Shown here piece after piece: positions 52,975 to 62,905 of a DNA stretch of 64,000 nt (positions within the stretch are counted from its first letter, which is position 1; every line of letters starts with the position of its first letter). The position numbers were made by a program, and so were the translations under genes. Under the pieces are notes generated by a model. That model ran no database searches. It saw nothing but the letters and a program-made list of their open reading frames with translations, and was not told where the DNA came from. The stretch is from Sphingobium limneticum. GTDB taxonomy: Bacteria > Pseudomonadota > Alphaproteobacteria > Sphingomonadales > Sphingomonadaceae. Where the stretch lies: the NCBI RefSeq assembly GCF_008710155.1, contig NZ_VYPZ01000001.1:434001-498000 (forward strand). The letters run 5' to 3'.

Positions 52975-54342
52975 TTACTGATCGGCGCCGATCACCCGAT
53001 AGAGCAGCACGCGATTACTCACCAGCGCCAGGTCCGTGGCAATAGCCGACTGGCGCGCGCCATAAAGTGCGCGCTGGCTGGTAAGCGCCGTCAGGAAGGT
53101 ATCGATCCCCGACCGATAGCGCTGATCCGCCAGATCATAGGCGCGCTGGCTGGCCATCACCAGCCGGCGCTGCGCCGCCTGCTGCGCGTCGATCGTACCG
53201 GCCCGCGCAAGGCCGTCTGCGACCTCCTGAAACGCGGTCTGCACCGCCTTCTCATATTGGGCGACGTACAGGTCACGCTGCGCCTTGCTATAGTCCAGAT
53301 TGCCGCGATTGGGGCCGCCGAAGATGGGCAGTCTGGCGGACGGGCTGGCCGACCAGGCAAAGCCGCTGCCGGTGAAGAGCGACGACAGCGCCGAACTGGC
53401 CACCCCGATCGCCGACGTCAGGCTGATGGTCGGGAACATCGCGGCGCGTGCCGCCCCGATATCGGCATTGGCGGCCTTCAACTGATGTTCGGCCTGCAGC
53501 ACGTCGGGGCGCTGGAGAAGTATGTCGGAGGTGAGGCCCGCCGGCACCTTCGCGATGCCCGCGATCACACCGTCGAGCGACTGGGGCAGCAGCGCGTCCT
53601 CTACCGGTGCGCCGACCAGCAGGTCGAGCGCGTTGCGATCCTGCGCGACCTGCGTGATATTGGCGGCGACATCCGACGCGGCCTGCTCCACTATGGTTTC
53701 GGCCTGATGCACGTCCAGCTTGCCCGCCAGCCCGGCGACGTTGAGCGACCTTGTAAGGTCCAGCGTGCGCTGCGCACTGGCCTGCGTCTCGCGCGACAGG
53801 GCCAGCAATTCCTGATCCGCCGCCAATGTCGCATAGGCGGTTGCGGTTTCGGCGATCAGGGTGATGCGCGTGGATCGCGCGCCTTCCTCGGTCGCCAGAT
53901 AGGTTTCCAGCGCCGATTGCGTCAGGTTGCGCACCCGGCCGAACAGGTCGATCTCGAACGCGCTGAAGCCAAGGTCGGCGCTATAGCTGTTCTGGCGATT
54001 GTCATTCTGCCGGCTGAAGCTGGCCGCCGCATCGGCAGTGAGCGTCGGCAATTGGGCGGCGCGCTGCACCTTATATTGCGCCCGTGCCGACTGGATGTTG
54101 GCGATCGCCACGCGCAGGTCGCGATTATTGGCCAGTGCCCGTTCGATGACCGTATGCAGCCGCGTGTCGCTGACCAGTTGCGTCCAGGGCAGGCCTGCCT
54201 TGGCGCCGGCCTGAACTGGGGCATAGGCTACCCCGCTCGGCAGGTTGGCCGGCACCGGCATCGCCGGGCGCACGTAATTTGGCGCCATGTTACAGCCGGC
54301 CAGCACCAGCAGCGACGCGGCGGAGAGGAAAGCGCGCATCAT
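52975..54342 (-). CDS. RND efflux outer-membrane factor, NodT/OprM-type lipoprotein
   Basis: 455 residues of a TolC-like outer-membrane channel. The signal ends in lipobox LVLAGC with Cys near 17. The two repeats of coiled-coil hairpins show LRVAIANIQSARAQYKVQRAAQLP and LLQRPDVLQAEHQLKAANADIGAARAAMFPTISLTSAIG, with LPIFGGPNRGNLDYSKAQRD typical of the family. The start overlaps the pump stop (ATGA), so the genes are translationally coupled. It provides the exit duct for the upstream pump. Confidence 0.93.
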   Translation of the reverse strand: MMRAFLSAASLLVLAGCNMAPNYVRPAMPVPANLPSGVAYAPVQAGAKAGLPWTQLVSDTRLHTVIERALANNRDLRVAIANIQSARAQYKVQRAAQLPTLTADAAASFSRQNDNRQNSYSADLGFSAFEIDLFGRVRNLTQSALETYLATEEGARSTRITLIAETATAYATLAADQELLALSRETQASAQRTLDLTRSLNVAGLAGKLDVHQAETIVEQAASDVAANITQVAQDRNALDLLVGAPVEDALLPQSLDGVIAGIAKVPAGLTSDILLQRPDVLQAEHQLKAANADIGAARAAMFPTISLTSAIGVASSALSSLFTGSGFAWSASPSARLPIFGGPNRGNLDYSKAQRDLYVAQYEKAVQTAFQEVADGLARAGTIDAQQAAQRRLVMASQRAYDLADQRYRSGIDTFLTALTSQRALYGARQSAIATDLALVSNRVLLYRVIGADQ

Positions 54343-57300
54343 GCCGGGACTCCTGCGTCGGGCGCCGGGGCAGGCGGCGTGGACTTGGTCTTGTCGCTGC
54401 CGAACAGGCGGGCGATGGTGAGGAAGAAGAGCGGCACGTAGAAGATCGCGAGCACCGTCGCGGTCGTCATGCCGCCGATCACCGCCGTGCCGATCGCGAC
54501 GCGACTCTGGGCGCCGGCGCCAGTGGCGATCGCCAGCGGGATGACGCCGGCGATGAAGGCCAGCGACGTCATCAGGATCGGGCGGAAGCGCAGTCGCGCC
54601 GCCTCCAGCGCGGATGTCCACGCATCCTTGCCCTGTTTGTGGGCCAGTTCGGCAAATTCGACGATCAGGATCGCGTTCTTTGCGGCCAGCCCCATGGTGG
54701 TCAGCAGACCGACCTGGAAGAAGATATTATTCTCCAGGCCTCGCGCCCATACGGCCAATACCGCGCCGATCAGACCCAAGGGAATGACCAGCAGGACGGC
54801 GAGCGGGATCGACCAGCTTTCATAAAGGGCAGCGAGGCAGAGGAAGACCACCAGCACCGACAGGCCGTAGAGAAGGGGTGCCTGACCACCGGATAGTTGC
54901 TCCTGATAGGACAGGCCGCTCCAGGCGTAGCTGGTGCCGGCAGGCAGTTGCTTTTGCAGTTCGACGATCCGGTCCATCGCGTCGCCGGAACTGGCGCCTG
55001 CACCTGCTTGTCCCTGTATTTCGAAGGAGGACAGGCCATTGAAACGCGACATCGTGCTTGGCCCCATGGTCCAGTGCGTCGTCGCAAAGGCGGAGAAGGG
55101 CACCATTTCGCCGGTGCCGGTCGATCGCACCATCCAATTGTCGATATCGGTGGGCAACGCACGATAGGGCGCATCGGCCTGCATATAGACGCGCTTCACG
55201 CGGCCGCGATCGACGAAGTCGTTGACATAAGTGCTGCCCCAGGCGGAGCTGAGGACCGCATCGACATTGGCCTGGGTCAGGCCCAGCACGGCCAGCTTCT
55301 CATTGTCGATATCGACCTTGAGCTGCGGCGTATCCTCCAGCGAGGCGGCACGGACGCCTGCCAGCATCGGATCTTTCGATGCCGCTTCGATCAGCTGGTT
55401 GCGCAACTCCAGGAAGCGTGCGCGGCTGAGGCTGCCATTATTGAGCAGTTCGAAGGTGAAGCCGTTCGACTGGCCGAGGCCGCGAATGGCCGGCGGGGTC
55501 ATGCCCAGCACCTTGGCATCGCGGATCGCCGCCAGTTGCTTGGTGGCGCGGCCGGCAATCGCCGTCGCATTGTTCGCCGCCCCCTTGCGATCGTCCCAGG
55601 GCGACAGGTTGATGAAGCCTTGCCCCACATTCTCACCCTGACCCTGGAAGCTGAAGCCGGTCATGATGAAGGCGAAGGCGACATTGTCCTTTTCGTCATT
55701 CAGGAAATAATTCTGCACCTGGTCGATGACGGCAGCGGTGCGGCTGGACTTGGCACCAGCGGGCAGGGTGACCTGCACCATGACCTGTCCCTGATCCTCG
55801 ACCGGCAGGAAGCTGGACGGCAGGCGCACGAAGACCAGCACCAGCAGGCCCAATATCAGGATATAGACGCCCCAGAACAGCTTGCGCCGGCCCATCACCT
55901 GCTCGGTGCGGCGGACATAGCCGTTCGTCATCCGCTCGAACCAGCGATTGAACTTGCCGGCCCATCCCTTGTCGCGATGCTCCTCGCTCGCGGGTTTGAG
56001 GAGGGTGGCGCAGAGCGCGGGCGACAGGATCAGCGCGACGACCACCGAGAGCAGCATGGACGACACGATGGTGATGGAGAATTGGCGGTAGATGACGCCG
56101 GTCGACCCACCGAAAAAGGCCATGGGCAGCAGCACGGCGGACAGGACCAGAGCGATGCCGACCAGCGCGCTGCCGATCTCCTCCATCGACTTGATCGTCG
56201 CCTCGCGCGGGGAAAGCCCTTCCTCCTCCATGATGCGCTCGACATTTTCGACCACGACGATCGCGTCGTCGACCAGCAGGCCGATGGACAGCACCATGCC
56301 GAACAGCGTCAATGTGTTGATCGAATAGCCGAACAAAGCGAGGATGCCGAAGGTGCCGAGAAGCACCACCGGCACGGCGATGGCGGGCACCAAGGTCGCG
56401 CGCCAGCTTTGCAGGAAGACGAACATCACCACCACGACCAGCGCGACCGCTTCGAGCAGGGTCTTGATGACCTCCTCGACCGACAGCTTGATGAAGGGGG
56501 TGGTGTCGCGCGGATAGACGACCTTGTAGCCATGCGGCAGGCTGGACGAGAGTTCGGCAACCTTGGCCTTGACCAGTTCGGCGGTCTTGAGCGCGTCGGC
56601 GCCCGGCGCCAGCTGCAACGCGACGCCCGAGGCCGGATGGCCGTTCAGCCGCGCCGCCGTGCTGTAGCTTTCATTGCCCAGTTCCACCCGCGCCACATCG
56701 GACAGATGGACGATCGACCCGTCGGTCTGCGTCTTGACGATGATATTGCGGAATTGCTCCGGCGTCTGGAGGCGTGCCCGCGCCGTCACCGTGGCGTTGA
56801 TCTGCTGGTTGGCGGGTGCGGGGTCGGCGCCGATCTGGCCGGCGGACACTTCGACATTCTGTGCGCGGATCGCGGTTTGGACGTCGGACGGCATCAGCTT
56901 GACGGCGGCCAGCTTATAGGGGTCCAGCCACACCCGCATCGCATATTGCGACCCGAAAATCTGGGTCGCGCCGATGCCGTCGATACGCGCGATCGGATCC
57001 TGGAAATTATTGACCAGATAGTCGGCGATGTCCGCCTGCGTCGCGCTATCCGTCTCGTCATAGAGGCCGACCAGCATCAGGAAGTCGGTCTGCTGCTTGG
57101 TGACGGACAGGCCCTGCTGCTGCACCGCATTGGGCAGGCGGCTCAATGCCTGCTGCACCCGGTTCTGCACCTGCACCTGCGCGGTGTCTGGATCGGTGCC
57201 CTTCTGGAAGGTGACGGTGATGCGCGCCTGCCCCGTCGCGGTGGACGAGGAAGAGAAATACATCAGGCCGTCAATGCCGGTCAGTTGCTGTTCCAGCACC

Positions 57301-57491
57301 TGCGTGACGCTGGTTTCCACGGTTTCGGCCGACGCGCCGGGATAGGTCGCGCTGATGCCGACGCCGGGTGGGGCAATATCGGGATATTGGGCGATCGGCA
57401 GCGACAGCATCGCCCCCAGGCCCGCCAGCATGATGCCGATGGCGATGACCCAGGCGAAGATCGGACGTTCGATGAAATAGCGGCTCAACAA
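54339..57491 (-). CDS. RND multidrug efflux pump, AcrB/MexB (HAE1) type
   Basis: 1050 residues, inner-membrane trimeric proton antiporter that expels hydrophobic drugs, dyes or solvents. It begins SRYFIERPIFAWVIAIGIMLAG. Proton-relay residues are intact: the Asp pair in GLLVDDAIVVVENVER (near 407) and Lys in LTTMGLAAKNAILIVEFAEL (near 940). It starts with TTG 10 bp after the membrane fusion gene stop, with AGGAG overlapping that stop. Substrate range cannot be told from sequence. Confidence 0.96.
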   Translation of the reverse strand: MLSRYFIERPIFAWVIAIGIMLAGLGAMLSLPIAQYPDIAPPGVGISATYPGASAETVETSVTQVLEQQLTGIDGLMYFSSSSTATGQARITVTFQKGTDPDTAQVQVQNRVQQALSRLPNAVQQQGLSVTKQQTDFLMLVGLYDETDSATQADIADYLVNNFQDPIARIDGIGATQIFGSQYAMRVWLDPYKLAAVKLMPSDVQTAIRAQNVEVSAGQIGADPAPANQQINATVTARARLQTPEQFRNIIVKTQTDGSIVHLSDVARVELGNESYSTAARLNGHPASGVALQLAPGADALKTAELVKAKVAELSSSLPHGYKVVYPRDTTPFIKLSVEEVIKTLLEAVALVVVVMFVFLQSWRATLVPAIAVPVVLLGTFGILALFGYSINTLTLFGMVLSIGLLVDDAIVVVENVERIMEEEGLSPREATIKSMEEIGSALVGIALVLSAVLLPMAFFGGSTGVIYRQFSITIVSSMLLSVVVALILSPALCATLLKPASEEHRDKGWAGKFNRWFERMTNGYVRRTEQVMGRRKLFWGVYILILGLLVLVFVRLPSSFLPVEDQGQVMVQVTLPAGAKSSRTAAVIDQVQNYFLNDEKDNVAFAFIMTGFSFQGQGENVGQGFINLSPWDDRKGAANNATAIAGRATKQLAAIRDAKVLGMTPPAIRGLGQSNGFTFELLNNGSLSRARFLELRNQLIEAASKDPMLAGVRAASLEDTPQLKVDIDNEKLAVLGLTQANVDAVLSSAWGSTYVNDFVDRGRVKRVYMQADAPYRALPTDIDNWMVRSTGTGEMVPFSAFATTHWTMGPSTMSRFNGLSSFEIQGQAGAGASSGDAMDRIVELQKQLPAGTSYAWSGLSYQEQLSGGQAPLLYGLSVLVVFLCLAALYESWSIPLAVLLVIPLGLIGAVLAVWARGLENNIFFQVGLLTTMGLAAKNAILIVEFAELAHKQGKDAWTSALEAARLRFRPILMTSLAFIAGVIPLAIATGAGAQSRVAIGTAVIGGMTTATVLAIFYVPLFFLTIARLFGSDKTKSTPPAPAPDAGVPA

Positions 57492-57501
57492 GGGACGGCT
57501 C

Positions 57502-58632
57502 CTACTTCGTCGACTTGACGGCGACGGGCTTGACGACGGCGTCGGGCTGCACTTTGTCGGTGCCCTCCACGATCAGCCGGTCGCCGGCCTTGAGGCCCGC
57601 CGTGATCAGCCATTTGTCGCCGATCGCCTGTGCGGCGGTGACGGTGCGGCGTTCGACCTTATTCGCCTTGTTCACGACCAGCGCGGTGGCGTTGCCCTTG
57701 GGATCGCGGCTGATACCCTGTTGCGGGGCGAGAATCGCGCCGGGCACCACCGATTGCGGCGCGACCACGCGCACGAACATGCCGGGCATCAGCAGGCCGT
57801 CGGGATTCGGAAAGCGGGCACGCAATGTCACCGTGCCGCTGTTCACGTCCACGATCGGTTCGGCAAATTCCATCCGGCCTTCCTGCGGATAGTCGCTGCC
57901 ATCGTCCAGCTTCAGCCGGATGGTCGCGCTGGCCGGCAAGGTCTTGCCCGCCGCCAGCGATCGGCGCAGCGCCAATATCTGCGAACTGGACTGGGTCACG
58001 TCGACATAGATGGGGTCGAGTTGCTGGATCGTGGTCAGCGGATCGGCCTGGCTGGTCGTCACCAACGCGCCGGGCGTGAAGAGCGTGCGGCCGATGCGTC
58101 CGCTGATCGGCGCACGCACCAGCGTGAAGTCCAGGTTGACGCTGTTCGTCTGAAGGCTGGCGCGGGCCTGCTGTACCGCGGCCTGCGCCTGCCGCGCGGT
58201 GGCGATCACATCGTCGCGATCCTGCGCGCTGACCGCTTCGGTGTCGCCCAGCGTGCGATAGCGCTGCGCCTTCGCCTGAGCCGCCACGGCGGTTGCCTGC
58301 GCGCTCGCCAGACTGGCCTGCGCCTCGTCCCGCGATGCGCGATAAAGACGCGCGTCGATCTGATAGAGCGGCTGGCCGGCGGTCACCATCGCGCCTTCGG
58401 TAAAGAAGCGCTTCTGGATCAGGCCCGCCACCTGCGGACGCACTTCCGACATCATGGTGGACACGGTGCGGCCGGGCAGTTCGCTCGACACCGTGGTGTT
58501 CTGCGCCGTCAGCGTCACGACGCCTACTTCCACCGGCCCCTTTTCCGGCGGCTTTTGCTGTCCGCATGCCGCAAGGCTGAACGCCAGAGCGATGGGAGCG
58601 ACCCGAAGAATATGCAGGGTGGCGATAGGCAT
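57502..58632 (-). CDS. RND efflux periplasmic adaptor (AcrA/MexA type) lipoprotein
   Basis: 376 residues. Lipobox LAAC with Cys near 21 anchors it to the inner membrane. Domains run in order: beta-barrel and lipoyl halves (SELPGRTVSTMMSEVRPQVAGLIQKRFF, GALVTTSQADPL), an alpha-helical hairpin (RDEAQASLASAQATAVAAQAKAQRY), and the membrane-proximal domain near the C-terminus. First gene of the efflux operon, divergent from a two-component system across 355 bp. ATG 58632 chosen because it begins the lipoprotein signal; GAGGA is about 13 bp upstream. Confidence 0.94.
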   Translation of the reverse strand: MPIATLHILRVAPIALAFSLAACGQQKPPEKGPVEVGVVTLTAQNTTVSSELPGRTVSTMMSEVRPQVAGLIQKRFFTEGAMVTAGQPLYQIDARLYRASRDEAQASLASAQATAVAAQAKAQRYRTLGDTEAVSAQDRDDVIATARQAQAAVQQARASLQTNSVNLDFTLVRAPISGRIGRTLFTPGALVTTSQADPLTTIQQLDPIYVDVTQSSSQILALRRSLAAGKTLPASATIRLKLDDGSDYPQEGRMEFAEPIVDVNSGTVTLRARFPNPDGLLMPGMFVRVVAPQSVVPGAILAPQQGISRDPKGNATALVVNKANKVERRTVTAAQAIGDKWLITAGLKAGDRLIVEGTDKVQPDAVVKPVAVKSTK

Positions 58633-58913
58633 GGCTGAACGTTCATCCTCGTCGACGGGTCTGACTGGCCCCTGCGATGCCCACCGGCGCAACGGTGAAA
58701 CCGTCCCGGACGCACAAGGGGGAGGGAGGGGATGTGCGCGATCGGGCGGCCCGCTGTACCGGATCCCGACCAAGATGGCAGGGACAGGCATCGCAAGGAC
58801 TCTCTTGTGTCGGCGGGGGAGGCCGACAGCGTCCTCATCGCGGCTTTGTCCGTCACATGATAGAGCGAGTTATTTTCCAATTGCCACGATAAGTTGCCGA
58901 TCCGCACTTCTGC

Positions 58914-58938
58914 GTATCGCTTTGTATCGGCCTGTATC
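58914..58938. promoter_or_regulatory. Three GTATC direct repeats at 10-bp spacing, candidate response-regulator site
   Basis: GTATC occurs at 58914, 58924 and 58934, exactly one helical turn apart, 50-74 bp before the response-regulator start and in the 355-bp divergent region (58633-58987) shared with the efflux operon. OmpR-family regulators bind tandem direct repeats with this phasing. No other element was recognised in the region. Confidence 0.55.
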
Positions 58939-58987
58939 AGCGGCGAAGAGGCGCAGACTTTTAAAGGATCGCGCGTTAGGACGGGGC

Positions 58988-59719
58988 ATGGCCGATGCAT
59001 CCTCCTTCCGTCCCGCCACCGTACTGGTGGTCGATGACGACGCCGATATTCGCGACCTGATCGTGGGCCAGTTGCGGCAGGAAAATTACCGGCTGCTGGC
59101 CGCCGCCAACCTTGCCGAACTGCGCCAGACGCTGCGCGACGAGGATGTCGACCTGATCGTCCTCGACCTCAACCTGCCCGATGGCGACGGCCTTTCGCTA
59201 TGCCGCGAACTGCGGGCGGACGGGTCGGACGTGCAGATCATCATGGTGACGGCGCGGGGCAGTGCGATCGACCGGGTATTGGGGCTGGAATTGGGCGCGG
59301 ACGACTATCTGACCAAGCCGTTCGAGCCGCGCGAATTGCTGGTCCGCATCCGCAATCTGCTGCGCCGGGCGCGAACAGGCCCGACCACACGCCCCGCCGC
59401 GACCATGCGCTACGCCCATATCGGCCCGTGGCGGGTCGATATGGTACAGCGGCGGCTGATCGCGCCGGACGACCGGCTGGTGATGCTGTCTTCTGCCGAA
59501 TTTCGCTTGCTCAGCCGCTTCATCGATGAACCCAATATCGTGCTGGACCGGGAGACGCTGCTCCCCGAACGCCGCGCCACCGCCGCGTTCGACCGGTCGA
59601 TCGACCTTCAGATCAGCCGGCTGCGGCACAAGCTGGCGACGCTGCCGGGTGGCGAAGACCTGATCCTGACGGTGCGTGGCGAAGGCTATGTCCTGGCCTG
59701 CACGGTGGACCATTCATGA
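58988..59719 (+). CDS. OmpR-family response regulator
   Basis: 243 residues. Receiver domain with VVDDDADIRD, phosphoacceptor Asp60 in VLDLNLPDGDG, Thr in IIMVTARG and Lys in YLTKPFEPREL; DNA-binding winged helix with SSAEFRLLSRFIDEPN, SIDLQISRLRHKLATLPG and LTVRGEGYVLA. AGGA is 6 bp upstream of the chosen ATG. It overlaps the kinase gene by 4 bp and is divergent from an RND efflux operon, its likely target. Confidence 0.92.
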   Translation: MADASSFRPATVLVVDDDADIRDLIVGQLRQENYRLLAAANLAELRQTLRDEDVDLIVLDLNLPDGDGLSLCRELRADGSDVQIIMVTARGSAIDRVLGLELGADDYLTKPFEPRELLVRIRNLLRRARTGPTTRPAATMRYAHIGPWRVDMVQRRLIAPDDRLVMLSSAEFRLLSRFIDEPNIVLDRETLLPERRATAAFDRSIDLQISRLRHKLATLPGGEDLILTVRGEGYVLACTVDHS

Positions 59720-61083
59720 TCCGGACGGCGATCGGGCGCGCCCGCAGCTTCTTCCGATCGATGGCGGGGCAGATTTTCCTGATCCTGACGCTGGGCATGT
59801 CGGTCGCGGCGATCGTGGCTCTGCTGGTGGCGGAACAGACCCGGCATCATGATTTCGAGCGCATCCGTCGCCAGCGCGTGCTGGCCAGCGCGCTCGATGT
59901 CGCGGAGCGCTTTCGCCGTGATCCACGGCGGATCGAGACGATGATGGCCACGCATAATATCATCGGCGCCTCCCCAGCGCCGGAAGGCATCAGCCTGAAC
60001 GAACAGGATGCCGACCTCGAAACCCTGCTGCAATCGCGCCTGGGACCGCAATCGCAACCCGAAGCGGGGCAGGTGCCGATCGGCCTTTGCTATCCCGATC
60101 GCTACAAGACGAAGGAGTTGCTGGCCGGGCTGGTCGACGCGCCGCGTCCGGACTGTTGGGTCATCCGCTATACCGACGGGATCGGACAAAGGCGGGCGAT
60201 CGCGCTCAGCTTCCCGCGCATGGCGAAGCCGCCCAGCACCGTCTTCAATCCGCTCTATCTGATCGTCATCATCGCATCGTCGGCGGGGCTGGCCATATTG
60301 GTGGGTCGTATCGTGTCGAAACCGCTTCGCCGTCTGGAGCAGGCGGCGGAAGCATTTTCCGTGTCGCTCGATCCGGAGGAAATTCCGGAGAAGGGGCCGG
60401 AGGAAGTGCGCGCGGCGCTTTCCACCTTCAACCTGATGCAGCGCCGCGCTCGCGCAGGCTTTGCCGAACGCACGCAATTGCTGGCCGCGATCAGCCATGA
60501 TCTCCAGACACCGCTTACCCGGCTGCGGTTGCGGCTGGAACTGGTGGAGAATGAGGAGTTGCGCGCGCGCCTGCTGGCCGATCATCAGGCGATGCAGACG
60601 CTGGTGCGCGAAGGGCTGGATCTGGCCAGCAGCATAGAGGCTCGAGAGGAATGGTCTTCGCTCGACATCGATTCCCTGCTGACCAGCATAGCCGAGGATG
60701 CCGAGGAACTGGGTGCGCCGGTGCGCTTCCTGACCGGATGCGGCGGCACCGTGCGGGTGAAGCCCAATGCGCTGACCCGCTGCATCGCCAATCTGGTCGA
60801 TAACGCCGTCAGATATGGCGGCAGCGCGGAAATCAGTTGCGCCCGAACCGGTGGACGGCTGTTGATCCATGTGCGCGATCATGGCCCCGGCATTCCCGCC
60901 GACCAGCTCGACCAGATGTTCGAACCCTTCACGCGCGGACCCAGCAGCCAGCCGGGTGGCCGCCATGGTACCGGTATTGGCCTCACCATCAGCCGGTCGC
61001 TGGCGATGAGTTTCGAGGCGTCCGTGCGGCTGCGCAACGCCGAGGATGGCGGCCTTATCGCCACCATCGACATGAAGGGTTAG
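59716..61083 (+). CDS. Sensor histidine kinase (EnvZ-like architecture)
   Basis: 455 residues with membrane helices near 18-40 and 178-198 flanking a periplasmic sensor of about 135 residues. HAMP follows (SKPLRRLEQAAEAFSVSLDP), then H-box AAISHDLQTPLTRLRLRLEL with His261, N-box NLVDNAVRYGG, G1 DHGPGIPADQLDQMFEPF and G2 GTGIGLTISRSLA. All active-site boxes are present. It partners the overlapping response-regulator gene. The last bases overlap the end of the convergent DUF3325 gene by 4 bp. Confidence 0.93.
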   Translation: MIRTAIGRARSFFRSMAGQIFLILTLGMSVAAIVALLVAEQTRHHDFERIRRQRVLASALDVAERFRRDPRRIETMMATHNIIGASPAPEGISLNEQDADLETLLQSRLGPQSQPEAGQVPIGLCYPDRYKTKELLAGLVDAPRPDCWVIRYTDGIGQRRAIALSFPRMAKPPSTVFNPLYLIVIIASSAGLAILVGRIVSKPLRRLEQAAEAFSVSLDPEEIPEKGPEEVRAALSTFNLMQRRARAGFAERTQLLAAISHDLQTPLTRLRLRLELVENEELRARLLADHQAMQTLVREGLDLASSIEAREEWSSLDIDSLLTSIAEDAEELGAPVRFLTGCGGTVRVKPNALTRCIANLVDNAVRYGGSAEISCARTGGRLLIHVRDHGPGIPADQLDQMFEPFTRGPSSQPGGRHGTGIGLTISRSLAMSFEASVRLRNAEDGGLIATIDMKG

Positions 61084-61400
61084 ACCAGCAGACCCGCGAC
61101 CAGCAGCAGGCCGGCAATCGGGACACCGGCGCGGGGGATCGCCGGGCGATAGGTCATGCCCAGCAACAGGATCCCGCCGAGCAGCGGCAGCAATCCGATC
61201 CAGGCGACCAGCGCCATGCCGCTATCCTGCCACAAACACAGGCTGAGCAGCGACAAGCCGAACAAGGTCCAGCCTGCCAGTTCCAGATGGGCGACGAAGG
61301 GCCGTTTCTGCCATGTCGTCAGTAGAAGCGGGCGATGCCGCTGCATCCGCGCCGCCAGCGCGAACAGGGATAGATAGAGCAGGCCGGCGGTCAGCATCAT
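61080..61400 (-). CDS. DUF3325-type small membrane protein
   Basis: 106 residues with three to four membrane segments: TAGLLYLSLFALAARMQRHRP, LELAGWTLFGLSLLSLCLW, and MALVAWIGLLPLLGGILLL. The start overlaps the stop of the PepSY gene (ATGA). Proteins like this occur with PepSY and DUF3649 genes near siderophore receptors. A role in iron uptake is inferred only from that association and the upstream Fur-like site. Confidence 0.75.
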   Translation of the reverse strand: MMLTAGLLYLSLFALAARMQRHRPLLLTTWQKRPFVAHLELAGWTLFGLSLLSLCLWQDSGMALVAWIGLLPLLGGILLLGMTYRPAIPRAGVPIAGLLLVAGLLV

Positions 61401-62905
61401 GCTGGCACCACCCTGCGGCGAACCGGGGTGGGCGCACTGCGGCGGCGGATATGTTTCCACACCAGCAGACCGAGCGCCACCGCCGTCGCCATCAGCATAG
61501 CGTTGCCTGTCACCAGCATGACATCGCTCGCCCAGATCGGCGCCAGAAAGGCGGCCAGCACGCAGAGCAGCGACAACAGGCCGAGCAGCAACGGCCAGCC
61601 CAGCTTCGGCGTGAGGGCAAGGCCCAGCAACAGCGCCGCGCCTGCGCTCCACAAGGCAACCGATACTTCGGCTTCGGCCCGCGCGGTCATGCCCAAAGGC
61701 AGCAGGCGATTGGCGACGAGGAAGGCCACCATGCCGATCGGGACGCCCACAAGGCCACCGACGTTCAGCCGTTCCAGCATCCGGTTGCCGATCGACAATG
61801 GCGCCCGCTCGCGCCGCTTGACGATCCATAGAACCATCCCGCTCGCAACCGCCAACGTCAGCATCGCGCCGCCCAGGAAATAGAGCCAGCGGGTCAGGAG
61901 CGGCGCGAAATGCGCCATGTGCAGGCCGTATATGGTCTGGTAGGTGCGGATGGCCGGGCGTTGCTCCGTCCAGGCCTTCAGCACTGTGCCCGTAGCGCCG
62001 TCGAAGCTGATTTCGGCAGGCAGATAGCCGATCGACGCGGTTTCGACCGGATAGACGGTCACCACCGCACCTGTGTCACCCGGATTGAAGATATAGACCC
62101 GGCCCACCGGTGCGCCGGCGAAATGGCGCTGCGCTTGCGCCAGCATCGGGCCGATAGGGGCGAGCGGCGCCTTGGTTCCGGTCGGCGCCTTCGTTACCGC
62201 GCCGGGGGTCAGGTCGCTGTAGAGCGCCATGAGATTCTCGCCATAGCCCGCCGTCATGCCCCAGGGCATGTTGAGCGACGCCAGCGTCAACAGACCGGTA
62301 AAGGTGATCATGATGTGGAAGGGCAGGGACAGGACGCCCAGCGCATTATGGCCGTCCAGCCAGGAGCGTTGCCCCTTGGCCGGGCGGAAGGTGAAGATAT
62401 CCTTGAAGAAACGCTTATGCGCGATGATGCCGGTAATGATGGCCACCAGCATCAGCATCGCCGCCAGCGACGCGAGCAACCGGCCCCAGGGATAGGGCAG
62501 TTCCAGTTCGAAATGCAGGCGATAGAAAAATTCGCCACCCAGCGTGTCGCGCGCGACGGGGGCACCGCTCAGCGGATCGAGCGCGCGGCTGAAATAGGCG
62601 CCGCCGCTGTCATAGGTCGCCTCCACCACGTTCGAGCGGCCATCGGGCGCGGCCAGATACCAGCCGGCCGACCCCGTCGTATTCGCCGACAGCCAGTTGG
62701 TCGCGGCGTTGATGGCGCGGATCGGATCAGACTGCCCGCTGACTTCCGGGCGCATCCAGCGACTGATTTCCGGCCTGAACACGCTGAGCGTGCCGGCAAG
62801 GCACATGATGAAGAGGATATGGCCGAGCAGCAACCCGGTCCAGCCATGCAGCCACGCCATCGCCTGCCGCGCCCCGTCGCGGATCATGGCGCTCGTTCCG
62901 CTCAT
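61397..62905 (-). CDS. PepSY-associated transmembrane protein, putative ferric-siderophore reductase-like
   Basis: 502 residues. The architecture is PepSY_TM: first helix AWLHGWTGLLLGHILFIMCLAGTLSVF, a periplasmic domain with GRSNVVEATYDSGGAYFSRALDP, further helices with LHFELELPYPWGRLLASLAAMLML, HNALGVLSLPFHIMITFTGLL and conserved His residues that may bind heme. A C-terminal set of helices follows. The ATG at 62905 overlaps the upstream stop (ATGA). Reported relatives act in ferric-siderophore reduction; that activity here is inferred. Confidence 0.82.
   Translation of the reverse strand: MSGTSAMIRDGARQAMAWLHGWTGLLLGHILFIMCLAGTLSVFRPEISRWMRPEVSGQSDPIRAINAATNWLSANTTGSAGWYLAAPDGRSNVVEATYDSGGAYFSRALDPLSGAPVARDTLGGEFFYRLHFELELPYPWGRLLASLAAMLMLVAIITGIIAHKRFFKDIFTFRPAKGQRSWLDGHNALGVLSLPFHIMITFTGLLTLASLNMPWGMTAGYGENLMALYSDLTPGAVTKAPTGTKAPLAPIGPMLAQAQRHFAGAPVGRVYIFNPGDTGAVVTVYPVETASIGYLPAEISFDGATGTVLKAWTEQRPAIRTYQTIYGLHMAHFAPLLTRWLYFLGGAMLTLAVASGMVLWIVKRRERAPLSIGNRMLERLNVGGLVGVPIGMVAFLVANRLLPLGMTARAEAEVSVALWSAGAALLLGLALTPKLGWPLLLGLLSLLCVLAAFLAPIWASDVMLVTGNAMLMATAVALGLLVWKHIRRRSAPTPVRRRVVPA

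Noticed and set aside
54897..57518. An 873-codon open frame antisense to the RND pump gene
   Set aside because: Composition-driven shadow; it is rich in His, Asp and Gln with no recognisable domain, and the pump frame is complete.
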